A stretch of DNA of 64,000 nt, from positions 62,001-126,000 of the forward strand of contig JAUHXK010000003.1 in assembly GCA_030427405.1 (NCBI GenBank), written 5' to 3'. Positions 29,144-39,475 of this stretch are shown piece after piece. The DNA comes from Alphaproteobacteria bacterium. GTDB taxonomy: Bacteria > Pseudomonadota > Alphaproteobacteria > Rhodobacterales > Rhodobacteraceae. The notes beneath the pieces are model-generated. The model ran no database searches and was not told the DNA's origin. It worked only from the letters and a program-made list of their open reading frames with translations. The stretch's first letter is position 1. Every line of letters starts with the position of its first letter. The position numbers and the translations under genes were made by a program.

Positions 29144-30316
29144 ATGCGAAACTCAACCCGGTCCGGGGTCGATCCTTTTATCGTGATGGACGTGATGGAG
29201 GCCGCGCGCCGCGCCGAAGAGGCCGGACGGCACATCATTCACATGGAGGTCGGCCAACCCGGAACCGGTGCGCCCAAAGGCGCGGTTGCCGCGTTGGCAA
29301 AGGCCATGGACCAGGGGCCGTTGGGCTATACGGTGGCGTTGGGCCTGCCTGCGTTGCGCCAGCGCATCGCCCGGCTTTACGGCGAATGGTACGATGTGGA
29401 CCTGAACCCCGAACGGGTCGTGATCACGCCGGGCTCATCGGGTGGTTTCCTATTGGCCTTTACGGCGCTGTTCGACAGTGGCGACCGGGTCGGCATCGGC
29501 GCGCCGGGCTATCCGTCCTATCGGCAGATCCTCAGGGCGCTGGGGCTGGTGCCAGTCGATTTGCCCACGGCGCCGGAAAATCGCCTTCAGCCCGTGCCTG
29601 CGGATTTTTCCGGGCTGGATTTGCAGGGCCTGATGGTGGCCTCGCCGGCCAATCCAACCGGTACGATGCTGGACCATACCGCGATGGGCGCCTTGATCGA
29701 GGCGGCACAGGGGCAGGGCGCGTCCTTCATCAGCGACGAGATTTATCACGGGCTGGAATACGAGGCCAAGGCGGTCACCGCGTTGGAACTGACGGATGAC
29801 TGTTATGTCATCAATTCCTTTTCCAAGTACTTCTCGATGACCGGTTGGCGCGTCGGCTGGATGGTGGTTCCCGAGGACCAGGTGCGTGTGGTCGAGCGGA
29901 TTGCCCAGAACATGTTTATCTGCGCACCGCATGCCAGCCAGGTTGCCGCGCTGGCCGCGATGGATTGCCAGGACGAGCTACAAAAGAACCTGAGCGTCTA
30001 CCGGGAAAACCGTGACTTGATGCTGACGGGGCTGCCACAGGCCGGATTCACCCGGATTGCCCCGCCGGACGGCGCCTTTTACGTCTATGCGGACGTGTCC
30101 GACCTGACCGATGACAGCCGCGCTTTTGCCGCGGAAATCCTGGACCAGGCCGGGGTCGCGGTCACACCCGGACTGGATTTCGACCCCCTGCGGGGCCACA
30201 CGACCCTGCGGTTTTCCTATGCCCGGTCAACAGAGGATATCCGCGAAGGACTGGCACGGTTGCGCAGCTTCATGGCCCAACGCGATACCCGGACTGCAGC
30301 GGAATCCGGGGCCTAA
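29144..30316 (+). CDS. Class I/II PLP-dependent aminotransferase
   Basis: A 390-residue fold-type I aminotransferase. The PLP lysine is about K228 in INSFSKYFSMTGWRVGW; VASPANPTGT, SDEIYHGL and the C-terminal TLRFSYARSTEDI (substrate-carboxylate Arg) are all present. The start at 29144 follows GGGAGATGGGC; another ATG six bases upstream is possible. Aspartate- or aromatic-type substrates are likely but cannot be fixed from sequence. It is divergent from the BepA-like gene with only 22 bases between start codons, so their promoters must overlap the coding starts. Confidence 0.88.
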   Translation: MRNSTRSGVDPFIVMDVMEAARRAEEAGRHIIHMEVGQPGTGAPKGAVAALAKAMDQGPLGYTVALGLPALRQRIARLYGEWYDVDLNPERVVITPGSSGGFLLAFTALFDSGDRVGIGAPGYPSYRQILRALGLVPVDLPTAPENRLQPVPADFSGLDLQGLMVASPANPTGTMLDHTAMGALIEAAQGQGASFISDEIYHGLEYEAKAVTALELTDDCYVINSFSKYFSMTGWRVGWMVVPEDQVRVVERIAQNMFICAPHASQVAALAAMDCQDELQKNLSVYRENRDLMLTGLPQAGFTRIAPPDGAFYVYADVSDLTDDSRAFAAEILDQAGVAVTPGLDFDPLRGHTTLRFSYARSTEDIREGLARLRSFMAQRDTRTAAESGA

Positions 30317-30383
30317 GGGCGTTCACAAAACCCGGGCGATGCTATAGGCTCGGGGCAAGGGGATCTCGGGACAACTTGAGGCT

Positions 30384-31604
30384 ATGAGCAGGATATTCAT
30401 TGCATTCGCGCTGGTTCTGGCGCTGGCGGGCAGCGTGTTCGCACAGGATTTCAACGCCCTGGCGCGCATTGACCCGACCATCAGCCGGATCGAGGATGAC
30501 GGACCGGCAGGTGTGCAGGTGCGGCTTGGTCTCAGCCAGGGCGTACCGTACCGCGTGTTTACCCTGCAGGACCCGTACCGGATGGTCGTCGACTTCAAGG
30601 AAGTCGACTGGAGCGGGCTGAGCCGGGACACGTTTCTACAGACCAACCGCATCAGCGGGGTGCAGTTTGGTGCCTATGTGCCCGGTTGGTCGCGCCTTGT
30701 TCTGCAACTGGGCGCGCCCCTGGCAGTAGAGACGGCGGATATGCGCGTTGACGGTTCCACCGGTGCGGCGGTCTTGTCCCTGCACCTGCGGGGAACGGAT
30801 TTCGACAGTTTCGCCGCCAGCGCGGGCGCGCCACGCAATCCGGGTTGGGACCTTCCCGAACCCGCGCAGACGCCACAGGTTGTCCAGCGTGACGGCGGGC
30901 GGCCGCTGCGGGTCATGCTTGATCCGGGGCATGGCGGGCTTGATCCGGGGGCCGAGGTGCCGGGCACGAATGAGAAAACACTGATGCTGACATTCGCCCG
31001 CGAACTGCGCGAACTGCTGCTGCGGACCGGAGGGTACGAGGTGCTTTTGACGCGGGCGGATGATCATTTCGTGTCGCTGGAACGGCGCATCGCGCTGGCG
31101 CATCGCGCCGGGGCGGACGTGTTCATCTCGTTGCACGCGGATTCGCTGGCCGAAGGGCAGGCGCATGGCGCGGCGGTCTATACCCTGTCAGACGATGCCT
31201 CGGACGTGGCCAGCCAAAAGCTTGCAGAACGGCATGACCGGAATGACCTGATCGCGGGCATTGATCTGAGCGGCTCGGACGATCAGGTTGCCGATGTTCT
31301 GCTGGACCTGGCGCGGCAGGAAACCCGACCGCGAACCAAGGCGTTGGCGCAGGCGTTGGCCGATGGCATGGCGCAACAGGGCGGGCCGATGAACAGGCGT
31401 CCGATCCGTACCGCATCTTTTTCGGTTCTCAAGGCGGCGGACATCCCGTCGGTTCTGGTTGAACTGGGCTTTCTGTCCAGCCCGCGCGACCTGAAAAACA
31501 TTCAGGACCCGCAATGGCGTGCGGGCATGGCCCGTGGACTGGTTCAGGGTCTGGACCAGTGGCAACAGCAGGATCTGGTCAGGCGGTCGCTTATTGGCCA
31601 GTGA
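30384..31604 (+). CDS. Periplasmic N-acetylmuramoyl-L-alanine amidase (AmiC-like)
   Basis: A 406-residue exported amidase that cuts the peptide stem from glycan strands during cell separation. A signal peptide (about 1-20, ending VFAQ) is followed by an AMIN domain (about 25-140), a linker and an Amidase_3 domain (about 175-395). Zinc ligands are visible: H183 in LDPGHGGLDPG, E197 in NEKTLML and a His in ISLHADS (about 252); the catalytic Glu is in LVELGFLSS. An internal DDxVADVLLDLARQ insertion resembles the blocking helix that keeps these enzymes off until activated by EnvC/NlpD-like LytM proteins. PBP1A follows. Confidence 0.94.
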   Translation: MSRIFIAFALVLALAGSVFAQDFNALARIDPTISRIEDDGPAGVQVRLGLSQGVPYRVFTLQDPYRMVVDFKEVDWSGLSRDTFLQTNRISGVQFGAYVPGWSRLVLQLGAPLAVETADMRVDGSTGAAVLSLHLRGTDFDSFAASAGAPRNPGWDLPEPAQTPQVVQRDGGRPLRVMLDPGHGGLDPGAEVPGTNEKTLMLTFARELRELLLRTGGYEVLLTRADDHFVSLERRIALAHRAGADVFISLHADSLAEGQAHGAAVYTLSDDASDVASQKLAERHDRNDLIAGIDLSGSDDQVADVLLDLARQETRPRTKALAQALADGMAQQGGPMNRRPIRTASFSVLKAADIPSVLVELGFLSSPRDLKNIQDPQWRAGMARGLVQGLDQWQQQDLVRRSLIGQ

Positions 31605-31698
31605 CCCGGCAGCACAAAATCGCTAGAATGCCGCTCGTGTTTTGACCCTTCGGCGGAGCGACACTATATAGACGTCACCGCGAACAAAAGGCAGCAAC

Positions 31699-34188
31699 GT
31701 GATCCGGTTCATTCTTTCGATTTTCGGGGCGATTTTCAGCCTCGTGACCTTGGGTATCTTCATGGCCGCGCTGACGGTGGGCGCGGTATTCTGGATGTAT
31801 GGGCGCGACCTGCCCAGCCATGAATCACTGGCGCAATACAAGCCGCCCACCATCAGCCGGATCTATTCCGGCGAAGGGCAGCTGATTGACGAGTTCGCGC
31901 AGGAACGGCGCCTGTTCACGCCGTCCGAGGAAATCCCCGATCTGGTGAAACAGGCCTTTATCTCGGCCGAGGACAAGAATTTCTATACCCATCAGGGGTA
32001 CGACCCGCGCGGGATCATCGCAGCCGGTGTCGAAGCGGTGCGGTCAAAGGGCGAAACCGTGCGGGGGGCGTCGACCATTACCCAGCAGGTGATGAAGAAC
32101 TTTTTGCTGTCGGGCGACCGCCGCGCCGAACGAAAAATCAAGGAAATCATCCTGGCGACCCGGCTTGAGGACACGCTGGACAAGGAACAGATCCTTGAAC
32201 TGTACATGAACGAGATTTTTCTGGGCCAGAACTCTTATGGCGTGACCGCCGCAGCCCAGACCTATTTCAACAAGACGCTGCAGGAACTGGCCCCGCACGA
32301 GGCCGCGACGCTGGCTGCCATGCCTAAGGCACCGTCAGATTATCACCCCGTCCGGCAAAAAGACCGGCTGCTGGCGCGCCGCAACTATGTGCTGCGGGAA
32401 ATGCAGCAGAACGGGTATATTGATCAGGCCACCTATGAGGCCGAGGTCGAGATGCCCCTGCGCTCGGTCCAGAATGGCGATTTCGAAAGCTTCCGCACCG
32501 CCTTGCCGCCGCGCGACTATTTCACCGATGAAATCCGTCGCCAGCTGAGCGAGGATTTCGGCGAAGGCGAATTCTTTACCGGCGGCTTTACCGTGCGCGC
32601 TTCGGTCGATGAAGAGATGCAGCTTGAAGCGGCGCGCGCGCTGCGCGAGGCTTTGCAGAAATACGACCGGTCGCGCGGCAAATGGCGCGGTACCGGTGAT
32701 GTCATCCCCGAGGATGCACTGGCCGACGAAGACCAGTGGCGCGCGGCCCTGTCGACGATGGAAATCCCCCGTGACGTTGTCCTTCCTACCCAATGGTACC
32801 CGGCTGTGGTCCTGGATGTTGCCGATCAGGCATTGACCGTCGGGGTCGAGGATGGTCCCGCCGATGGCGTCGTGCCCCGGTCCGACATCAAGTGGATGCA
32901 GGGCGATTTCCACGCCAATTTCAAGCGCGGCGATGTCATCCTCGTCATGGCTGGCGAAGATGGCCAATGGTCGGCCCGTCAAGTGCCCGAAGTGCAGGGC
33001 GGCTTTGTTGCGATGGATGTGAACTCGGGCCGCGTTCTGGCGATGCAGGGCGGGTTCTCGTATCAGGACACCGTGTTCAATCGCGCCACTCAGGCGCAGC
33101 GCCAGCCCGGCTCCAGCTTCAAGCCATTTGTTTATGCCGCCGCGCTGGACAGTGGTTATAGCCCTGCGACGATCGTCGTGGACGCGCCGATCGAGGTGAA
33201 CACCCCGCAGGGACTGTGGCGTCCCAAGAACTCGTCGAACAAGTTTTACGGCCCGACCCCGCTCAGGACGGGGATTGAACAGTCGCGGAACCTGATGACC
33301 ATCCGACTGGCGCAAGAGGTGACGATGCCTGTGGTTGCCGGTTACGCCGAACGGTTTGGCGTCTATGACCATATGGGGGCCTTCCTGGCCAACTCGCTGG
33401 GGTCCGAAGAGACCACGCTTTACAAGATGGTTGCGGCATATGCGATGTTTGCCAATGGTGGCGAGCGGGTCGAGCCGACGCTGGTTGACCGCATCCAGGA
33501 CCGGTTTGGCAAGACGATCTATCGCCATGATGACCGGCAATGCCTGGATTGCACCTCCAGCCTGATCGCGCCGGACGAGGCACCGCAGATTGTTACTGAC
33601 CGCGAACAGGTGATGGATGCGATCACCGCTTATCAGCTGACGTCGATGATGAAAGGCGTTGTCGACCGTGGCACCGCGTCGCGCTATGTGAACCTGCCTG
33701 TGCCGACGGCGGGCAAAACCGGTACGACCAACGACTCCAAAGACGCGTGGTTCATCGGCTTTACATCGAACATCGTGGCCGGATGCTATATCGGCTATGA
33801 CCGCCCGCGTGCGATGGGCCGGGGCGCCTATGGCGGCACGATGTGCGGACCGGTCTTCCAGAGCTTTATGGAAAAGGCTGTTGAAAAATATGGCGGCGGT
33901 CCGTTCGAAGTGCCGCCGGGCGGCCACTTCATCAAGATCGACCGTTTCAGCGGCGCGCGCCTGCCACAGGATGCAAGCGGCGAATATGTTGTGGCCGAAT
34001 ATTTCCGCGATGGTGTCGATGGCTTTATCGACCGCATCTACGATGGCGGTTTTGCCATCGGGTCCGACCTGCCATTGTTCGAAGAAGCGCAACGCGCGGG
34101 CGTTCAGGTGCAGACCTCGACCGGCGAAACGGTCATCGTGGGGCCGAAGGCGACGCAGGGCGATGTTTCCACCGGCGGGCTCTACTGA
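31699..34188 (+). CDS. mrcA: Penicillin-binding protein 1A (bifunctional)
   Basis: An 829-residue class A PBP with GTG start. After one membrane helix (about 10-34) comes a GT51 glycosyltransferase domain with ISAEDKNFYTHQGYD (catalytic Glu about 91), ASTITQQVMKN and RKIKEIILA. The transpeptidase domain has S472-SFK (catalytic Ser with Lys475 in QPGSSFKPF), and KTG at 673-675 in TAGKTGTTND. An OB-like insertion lies between them (about 300-430), as in PBP1A. It makes and cross-links glycan strands and sits right after the amidase gene, giving a wall-synthesis and wall-splitting pair. Its end overlaps the APH-like gene by 7 bases. Confidence 0.96.
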   Translation: MIRFILSIFGAIFSLVTLGIFMAALTVGAVFWMYGRDLPSHESLAQYKPPTISRIYSGEGQLIDEFAQERRLFTPSEEIPDLVKQAFISAEDKNFYTHQGYDPRGIIAAGVEAVRSKGETVRGASTITQQVMKNFLLSGDRRAERKIKEIILATRLEDTLDKEQILELYMNEIFLGQNSYGVTAAAQTYFNKTLQELAPHEAATLAAMPKAPSDYHPVRQKDRLLARRNYVLREMQQNGYIDQATYEAEVEMPLRSVQNGDFESFRTALPPRDYFTDEIRRQLSEDFGEGEFFTGGFTVRASVDEEMQLEAARALREALQKYDRSRGKWRGTGDVIPEDALADEDQWRAALSTMEIPRDVVLPTQWYPAVVLDVADQALTVGVEDGPADGVVPRSDIKWMQGDFHANFKRGDVILVMAGEDGQWSARQVPEVQGGFVAMDVNSGRVLAMQGGFSYQDTVFNRATQAQRQPGSSFKPFVYAAALDSGYSPATIVVDAPIEVNTPQGLWRPKNSSNKFYGPTPLRTGIEQSRNLMTIRLAQEVTMPVVAGYAERFGVYDHMGAFLANSLGSEETTLYKMVAAYAMFANGGERVEPTLVDRIQDRFGKTIYRHDDRQCLDCTSSLIAPDEAPQIVTDREQVMDAITAYQLTSMMKGVVDRGTASRYVNLPVPTAGKTGTTNDSKDAWFIGFTSNIVAGCYIGYDRPRAMGRGAYGGTMCGPVFQSFMEKAVEKYGGGPFEVPPGGHFIKIDRFSGARLPQDASGEYVVAEYFRDGVDGFIDRIYDGGFAIGSDLPLFEEAQRAGVQVQTSTGETVIVGPKATQGDVSTGGLY

Positions 34189-35015
34189 CCCGCCGCGTCC
34201 AGAAACAGCCTGAGCAGATCGGCCTCTGAATCCCCTGCGACGGGGCCGTTCGCGCGCCAAAAGATCGACAAGGCACATTTTGCCGCGGCCCATTTGGCAA
34301 ACCGATTACGCGGTTGGTCCAGCGCCCGGGCATAGAGCGTCAGGCAGGTTTCAATCATCGCCGGCTGGCGCACCTGTTCCGGCAGGCCCTTTGGGTGGCG
34401 CATCGCATTGGCAAGCTCAAAAGCGGGATCGCCCAGATACCCCTTGGCGTCTATGACCCGCGGTCCCGTTCCTGTCAGGATGACGTTGTCGGGATGCAGA
34501 TCGCCATGCAGCGGAACCCGCGGGTGTGGGGTCGCCAGCAGCGTCCGCGCCAGATCGGTCGCGCAGGTCATGTCACGGGTCAGGCTGTCCGGGCAACCAT
34601 CGGCAAAGGTGCAGGTGAACAGGGGGGCGAATACCGCATCCAGCGGTTTCAACCCTTCGACATGCCCCTTTGGTTCGCTGTGCAATTGTCGTGCCACACT
34701 TGCCAGCAGGGTCAAGGCGGTCTCTGGCTGTCCGTTGCGCGCAAGTTCGCCCAGGGTTGGCCCGTCCAGCCATTCCATCAGCACCGCCCTTTCGGCCTCT
34801 TTCAGGATGCCGACAGCTCCGCGCGCCTGCCACAGGGACAACAGCCGGGTTCCGGGCGCTTCGTTGCCCCGGTCGGCGCGGCGATACAGCTTTAGCGCGG
34901 CGTCCGATCCGTCGGCCTGTCGGACCTTCCAGACACGCGCAGCCCCGGTATCGGCGACCAGGTCAGGCCGGTCGAGGTCCCAGCGGCCCAAAAACTCGGT
35001 CAGTGTGGATTGCAT
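34182..35015 (-). CDS. APH(6)/hydroxyurea-type small-molecule kinase
   Basis: A 277-residue protein with an aminoglycoside-phosphotransferase-like kinase fold. VPLHGDLHPDNVILTG is the catalytic loop (Asp and Asn) and RVIDAKGYLGDPAFELA the metal-binding segment, the pattern of the streptomycin 6-kinase/hydroxyurea branch. The N-terminal lobe shows VWKVRQADGSDAALKLY with the ATP-binding lysine. Such genes are frequent in environmental genomes and do not by themselves show drug resistance; the substrate is unknown. I start at 35015; a longer frame reaches 35078, nearly touching the divergent prfB. Confidence 0.82.
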   Translation of the reverse strand: MQSTLTEFLGRWDLDRPDLVADTGAARVWKVRQADGSDAALKLYRRADRGNEAPGTRLLSLWQARGAVGILKEAERAVLMEWLDGPTLGELARNGQPETALTLLASVARQLHSEPKGHVEGLKPLDAVFAPLFTCTFADGCPDSLTRDMTCATDLARTLLATPHPRVPLHGDLHPDNVILTGTGPRVIDAKGYLGDPAFELANAMRHPKGLPEQVRQPAMIETCLTLYARALDQPRNRFAKWAAAKCALSIFWRANGPVAGDSEADLLRLFLDAAGQ

Positions 35016-35092
35016 TCGCGCTTCGTCCGTCTTGTGGTGGCTTGCACCTCTTGCTATCACGCAGGCCTGATTGAGCAAGTTGGGACCAGACC

Positions 35093-36220
35093 ATGCGCGC
35101 CGAAACCCAGAATATTGTGGCGGAAATCCAAAAATCGCTGGAGCTTCTGGCGCAGCGCATGGACTATGAAACCGCGCCGCACCGGCTGGAGGAGTTCAAC
35201 GCACGGGTCGAAGACCCGAACCTGTGGGACAATCCCGAAAACGCCCAGAAACTGATGCGCGACCGCCAGATGCTGGTGGATGCAATCGAAACCTACGAGT
35301 CGATCAAGACGGACCTGAACGACAATGTCGAACTCATCGAACTGGGTGAGATGGAAGACGACGACGAGGTTGTTTCCGACGCCGAGGGCGCCATCCGGGC
35401 GCTAAAGGAAAAAGCAGCCAAGAAAGAGCTTGAGGCCCTGTTGGACGGCGAGGCGGACGGCAATGATACGTTCCTAGAAATCAACTCGGGCGCGGGCGGC
35501 ACCGAAAGCTGCGACTGGGCCTCGATGCTGGCGCGGATGTATGTGCGCTGGGCCGAGAAGAAAGGTTATACCGTCGAACTGCAATCCGAAACCGCGGGCG
35601 AAGAGGCGGGGATCAAATCGGCAGCCTACAAGATTTCGGGTCACAATGCCTATGGCTGGCTGAAATCCGAAAGCGGCGTCCACCGTTTGGTGCGCATTTC
35701 GCCCTATGACTCGGCGGCCAAGCGGCACACCTCGTTCAGCTCGGTCTGGGTCTATCCGGTCGTAGATGACAATATCGAAATCGACGTGAACCCCTCGGAT
35801 ATTCGGATCGACACGTACCGGTCCTCGGGCGCGGGCGGTCAGCACGTCAACACCACCGACTCGGCGGTGCGGATCACCCACATCCCCACCGGGATCGTGG
35901 TCACAAGTTCCGAAAAATCCCAGCACCAGAACCGCGATATTGCCATGAAGGCGCTGAAATCGCGCCTGTACCAACAGGAACTCGACCGTCGCAACGCCGA
36001 GATAAACGCAGCCCACGAAGCCAAGGGCGATGCGGGTTGGGGCAACCAGATCCGGTCTTATGTCCTGCAGCCTTACCAGATGGTCAAGGACCTGCGGACC
36101 AATCACGAAACCTCGGATACCAAGGGTGTTCTGGACGGGGACCTGGACGGGTTCATGGCCGCGACCCTGGCCCTTAAGGTTTCGGGGAAAAGCCGGTCCG
36201 AGGCGCAGCTGGACGAGTGA
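35093..36220 (+). CDS. prfB: Peptide chain release factor 2, single-frame
   Basis: RF2 reads UGA and UAA stops. The 375-residue protein carries GGQ at 248-250 ([10 protein letters not shown]) and, at the stop-codon-recognition site, SPY at 203-205 in place of the E. coli SPF, a variant I recall as usual in alphaproteobacteria. The frame is continuous from ATG, without the internal UGA and programmed +1 shift that autoregulates RF2 in many bacteria. The M50-like gene starts within its stop codon (GTGA overlap). Confidence 0.97.
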   Translation: MRAETQNIVAEIQKSLELLAQRMDYETAPHRLEEFNARVEDPNLWDNPENAQKLMRDRQMLVDAIETYESIKTDLNDNVELIELGEMEDDDEVVSDAEGAIRALKEKAAKKELEALLDGEADGNDTFLEINSGAGGTESCDWASMLARMYVRWAEKKGYTVELQSETAGEEAGIKSAAYKISGHNAYGWLKSESGVHRLVRISPYDSAAKRHTSFSSVWVYPVVDDNIEIDVNPSDIRIDTYRSSGAGGQHVNTTDSAVRITHIPTGIVVTSSEKSQHQNRDIAMKALKSRLYQQELDRRNAEINAAHEAKGDAGWGNQIRSYVLQPYQMVKDLRTNHETSDTKGVLDGDLDGFMAATLALKVSGKSRSEAQLDE

Positions 36221-36927
36221 TCTGTCAGCGCGCCCGCCGGCTTGCAACTCTTGTTTCGGGCCATTGGCAGTTGTTTGCGATCACCCTGGTGGTGTTCGTG
36301 TTCTGGGGCTCTCAGCTGGTGCTTCCCCTGAAGATTCTGGTCGTTTTCCTGCACGAGCTTTCCCACGCGCTGGCCATCATCCTGACCGGGGGATCGGTCG
36401 AAAGCCTTACAGTGTCGCCGCAGCAGGGCGGAATGGTGGTGGGGCGCGGCGGCAGCCGTTTCATCAGCCTGTCGGCAGGGTATCTTGGGTCGCTGGCCTT
36501 TGGTCTGGGATTGCTGCTTGCCGCATTGAAGACCCGTTGGGACAAAGCCCTGCTGGGGGTGTTTGGCGGGGTAATGGTGGCCGTGGCGGTTTTATATGTT
36601 CGCCAGCCCTTTGCGGTGGCGTTCTGCGCCGGAACCGGTGTGGCCATGCTGGCCATGGCCCGGTTCCTGGAACGTGCGGTCTGCGATATGGTTCTGCGGA
36701 TCATCGGTTTGACCAGCGTGATCTACGTGCCCTACGACATCTTTGACGACACGATCCGCCGCTCGGGGATGCGGTCGGACGCTTTCATGCTGGCCCAGGA
36801 ATTTGGCGGGACCGCCGCGCTGTGGGGCGCGATATGGCTGTGCATCAGCCTTGTGGCAATCGGGGTCTGCCTGCGGTTCGGGCTTGGGTCGGACAGCAAC
36901 CTGCGGTTCAGCCTCAAGGTCAGGTAG
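36217..36927 (+). CDS. M50-type membrane metalloprotease
   Basis: A 236-residue membrane protein with GTG start overlapping the prfB stop by four bases. It has about six hydrophobic segments. The HExxH motif HELSHA (about 46-51) lies in the second segment, and a [11 protein letters not shown] motif near 170-180 could supply the third metal ligand Asp, as in M50B-type proteases. No PDZ domain is present, unlike RseP. The substrate is unknown; translational coupling to prfB points to co-expression, not to a shared function. Confidence 0.8.
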   Translation: MICQRARRLATLVSGHWQLFAITLVVFVFWGSQLVLPLKILVVFLHELSHALAIILTGGSVESLTVSPQQGGMVVGRGGSRFISLSAGYLGSLAFGLGLLLAALKTRWDKALLGVFGGVMVAVAVLYVRQPFAVAFCAGTGVAMLAMARFLERAVCDMVLRIIGLTSVIYVPYDIFDDTIRRSGMRSDAFMLAQEFGGTAALWGAIWLCISLVAIGVCLRFGLGSDSNLRFSLKVR

Positions 36928-37023
36928 GGGCTGTGGTGGTCAGAAAAGATACATTGAAACAGTGGGTTTAAATGCATCCGGTGCGCCGCTAGGCTGACAG
37001 AAACAGCCAGAGGACAGGATCAG

Positions 37024-38421
37024 GTGGATCTGACCACAGCAACAGCAAGGGGTTTGCTTGGCGCGCTTGAGCGCCGAGAGCTGTCCGTCAGCGATCTCAT
37101 GCGCGCGACGCTGGACCGGATCGCTGCCGTCAACGGGCAGGTCAACGCCATCGTCGCGCTGCGCGATGAAACGGACCTGATGGCCGAGGCCCGCGCGATG
37201 GATGACGCGCCGCGCCGGGGGGCGCTGCATGGTCTTCCGATTGCGATCAAGGACCTGGTCAACGTGGCCGGGATCGCCTCGACGCAGGGCTCACCGCTTT
37301 TGCGTGACAATATACCCGCCAGCGACGACGAGGTTGCGGCCCGGCTGCGGGCGGCGGGCGCGATTGTGATCGGCAAAACCAACACGCCGGAATTTGGACT
37401 GGGTTCGCACACTTTCAACCCGGTCTACGGGGCGACACGCAACCCCTATGACCTGTCGCGGTCCTGTGGCGGGTCATCGGGCGGTGCCGCCGTGGCGCTG
37501 GCCACCGGCATGGTGGCGCTGGCGGACGGATCGGACATGATGGGCAGCCTGCGCAACCCGGCGGCCTGGAACAATGTCTACGGGTTTCGGCCCAGCTGGG
37601 GTCGTGTTCCATCCGAGCCGGTCGGAGACCTGTTCCTGCATCAGCTGGCAACCCTTGGGCCCATGGCACGCGACCCGCAGGACCTGGGCCTGTTGCTGGA
37701 CGTGATGTCCGGGCCGGACCCGCGTCAACCGCTGTCGGTGCCGTCCGCGCCCGTGTCGCCCGTGCAGGCGCGGGACCTTAACGGCCTGCGGATCGGCTGG
37801 CTGGGCGACTGGGGCGGTGCCTTTGCGATGGAGGAGGGCATTCTCGATCAGTGCCACACAGCGCTGGACAGCTTTGCGTCGCTTGGGGCCCATGTCGTTG
37901 ACATGCCGCCGCCTTTTGATGCCGACAGGATCTGGGACAGCTGGATCACCTTGCGCTCTTTCAGTGTTGCGGCCGGGCTTGCACCGCTGGCCGAACAGAA
38001 GGCGCAGTTGAAAGACACCGCGCAATGGGAACTTGACCGAGGCCTGGCGCTTGGCGCGATGCAGGTTCACCGCGCCAGCCTTGTCCGTTCGGACTGGTAC
38101 AGGAAAGCAGAGCGGGTGTTTGCCGAATTTGATGCGCTTATCCTGCCCGCGGCGCAGGTCTGGCCCTTTGAGATCGACCTGCCATACCCGTCGCAGATCG
38201 CCGGACGGCAGATGGACAGCTATCACCGCTGGATGCAGGTGGTGACGCCGGTCAGCCTGCTGGGTTTGCCCTGTGTGTCTCTGCCTGCGGGGTTCGGGCC
38301 CGCAGGCCTGCCGATGGGCGTTCAGATGTTCGGTCCGCGCGGGGCCGATGCCAACCTGCTGTCCATCGCGGCGGCATATCATGCGGCGACGCAATGGCCG
38401 CAGAAAAGACCGGCGATGTAA
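37024..38421 (+). CDS. Amidase-signature enzyme
   Basis: A 465-residue amidase-signature hydrolase with GTG start. The Ser-cisSer-Lys triad is visible: K76 in PIAIKDLVN, cis-Ser about 151 in CGGSSGG, and nucleophile S175 in SDMMGSLRNPA, where the usual Gly-Gly-Ser is Met-Gly-Ser. It is not GatA: genes for GatB and GatC are not adjacent and the C-terminus differs. Likely a cytoplasmic hydrolase of small amides or a secondary-metabolite amide. AGGACAGG precedes the GTG. The DUF2189 gene follows after 30 bases, so the two probably share a transcript. Confidence 0.87.
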   Translation: MDLTTATARGLLGALERRELSVSDLMRATLDRIAAVNGQVNAIVALRDETDLMAEARAMDDAPRRGALHGLPIAIKDLVNVAGIASTQGSPLLRDNIPASDDEVAARLRAAGAIVIGKTNTPEFGLGSHTFNPVYGATRNPYDLSRSCGGSSGGAAVALATGMVALADGSDMMGSLRNPAAWNNVYGFRPSWGRVPSEPVGDLFLHQLATLGPMARDPQDLGLLLDVMSGPDPRQPLSVPSAPVSPVQARDLNGLRIGWLGDWGGAFAMEEGILDQCHTALDSFASLGAHVVDMPPPFDADRIWDSWITLRSFSVAAGLAPLAEQKAQLKDTAQWELDRGLALGAMQVHRASLVRSDWYRKAERVFAEFDALILPAAQVWPFEIDLPYPSQIAGRQMDSYHRWMQVVTPVSLLGLPCVSLPAGFGPAGLPMGVQMFGPRGADANLLSIAAAYHAATQWPQKRPAM

Positions 38422-38451
38422 CCGGCACAAACAGGCGAGGAGGAACAGATC

Positions 38452-39237
38452 ATGGAAAGGCCCTTTGGCGTTCCCGGCTTGAGGCCGGTCGAAACATCCA
38501 TGCTGCGCGAAGCGCTGCGCAATGCATGGTCGGATTATCGGCGCGCGCCGGTCTTTGGGTTGATATTTGGCGGGTTCTACGTGTTGGCCGGGTGGCTTAT
38601 GGCCTGGGTGACCCTGCGGACCGGAACAAGCTATTGGCTGGTGCTGGCCGCGATTGGATTTCCGCTGATCGGACCCTTCGCGGCGGTTGGGCTGTACGAG
38701 GTGTCGCACAGGCTTGAACAGGGCGAGCCGCTGGATTTCGGCTCGATCTTTGGTGTCGTTGTGCAACAAAGCCGGCGACAATTGCCGTCGATCTGCGCCA
38801 TTATCGTGGTGATGTTCCTGTTCTGGTTCTTTCTGGGCCACATGATCTTTGCCCTGTTCATGGGGCTGTCGACAATGACCAACATATCCTCGTCGGTCGA
38901 AGTCTTCCTGACCGCAAATGGCCTGACGATGCTGGCTGTGGGAACCGTGGTCGGTGCGCTGTTTGCGGTTCTTCTTTACATGATTACGGTTCTTTCGATC
39001 CCGATGCTGCTGGACCGGGAACTTGACTTCGTGACGGCCATGATCACCAGCTTTTCTTATGTCCGCGACAACGCGCGTATCATGCTGGGGTGGGGGGCGG
39101 TCATCGCCGTGCTGACTTTTCTGGCTATGATCCCCTGGTTCCTGGGGCTTTTGGTCGTATTGCCCTTGCTGGGTCATGCCAGCTGGCACCTGTACCGACA
39201 AATCACCGTGGGCGCGCCGTCGCCTGACCCTGCGTGA
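38452..39237 (+). CDS. DUF2189 integral membrane protein
   Basis: A 261-residue protein of the DUF2189 family with six hydrophobic segments. Landmarks are the N-terminal [21 protein letters not shown], the short loop [23 protein letters not shown], and the late [20 protein letters not shown]. The N-terminal 25 residues are cytoplasmic and amphipathic. GAGGAGGAACAGATC precedes the ATG. I know of no established function. It directly follows the amidase and converges on the small gene of the Rieske set across 16 bases. Confidence 0.85.
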   Translation: MERPFGVPGLRPVETSMLREALRNAWSDYRRAPVFGLIFGGFYVLAGWLMAWVTLRTGTSYWLVLAAIGFPLIGPFAAVGLYEVSHRLEQGEPLDFGSIFGVVVQQSRRQLPSICAIIVVMFLFWFFLGHMIFALFMGLSTMTNISSSVEVFLTANGLTMLAVGTVVGALFAVLLYMITVLSIPMLLDRELDFVTAMITSFSYVRDNARIMLGWGAVIAVLTFLAMIPWFLGLLVVLPLLGHASWHLYRQITVGAPSPDPA

Positions 39238-39253
39238 CCGTGCCCGGACGGGG

Positions 39254-39475
39254 TCAAGGGTCGGGGACTTCGCGGCCCAGGCTGACAAGCCGGTGCTTCA
39301 GGCGTGCCGCACAGGGCAGGGGCGCTTCCAGCGCGTGAACATAGGCATGGGTCAGGAAAAAGGCGGCGGCGTCTTCGTCCGGGGCGGTGTCTGCCGCCTC
39401 TTCATATAAGGCCGCCAGGGCGCTTGTGTCCCCGACCGCATGCGCCTTGGTCAGGCGTTCATCCAGATCGGTCAT
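39254..39475 (-). CDS. Small helical protein after the Rieske oxygenase
   Basis: A 73-residue all-helical protein (DERLTKAHAVGDTSALAALYEEAAD, AAFFLTHAYVHALE) that resembles one to two TPR-like repeats. Its start overlaps the stop of the Rieske gene by four bases (ATGA), so it is translationally coupled. There is one cysteine (PCAARLKHR) and no membrane segment. Function unknown; it may stabilise or regulate the oxygenase. Confidence 0.65.
   Translation of the reverse strand: MTDLDERLTKAHAVGDTSALAALYEEAADTAPDEDAAAFFLTHAYVHALEAPLPCAARLKHRLVSLGREVPDP

Noticed and set aside
32335..34293. Minus-strand open frame of about 650 codons opposite PBP1A
   Set aside because: Full overlap with a certain PBP1A gene; composition is that of a high-GC shadow frame.
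34182..35015. Calling the APH-like kinase an antibiotic resistance gene
   Set aside because: The fold is shared by many small-molecule kinases; there is no mobile context and no evidence of drug specificity.
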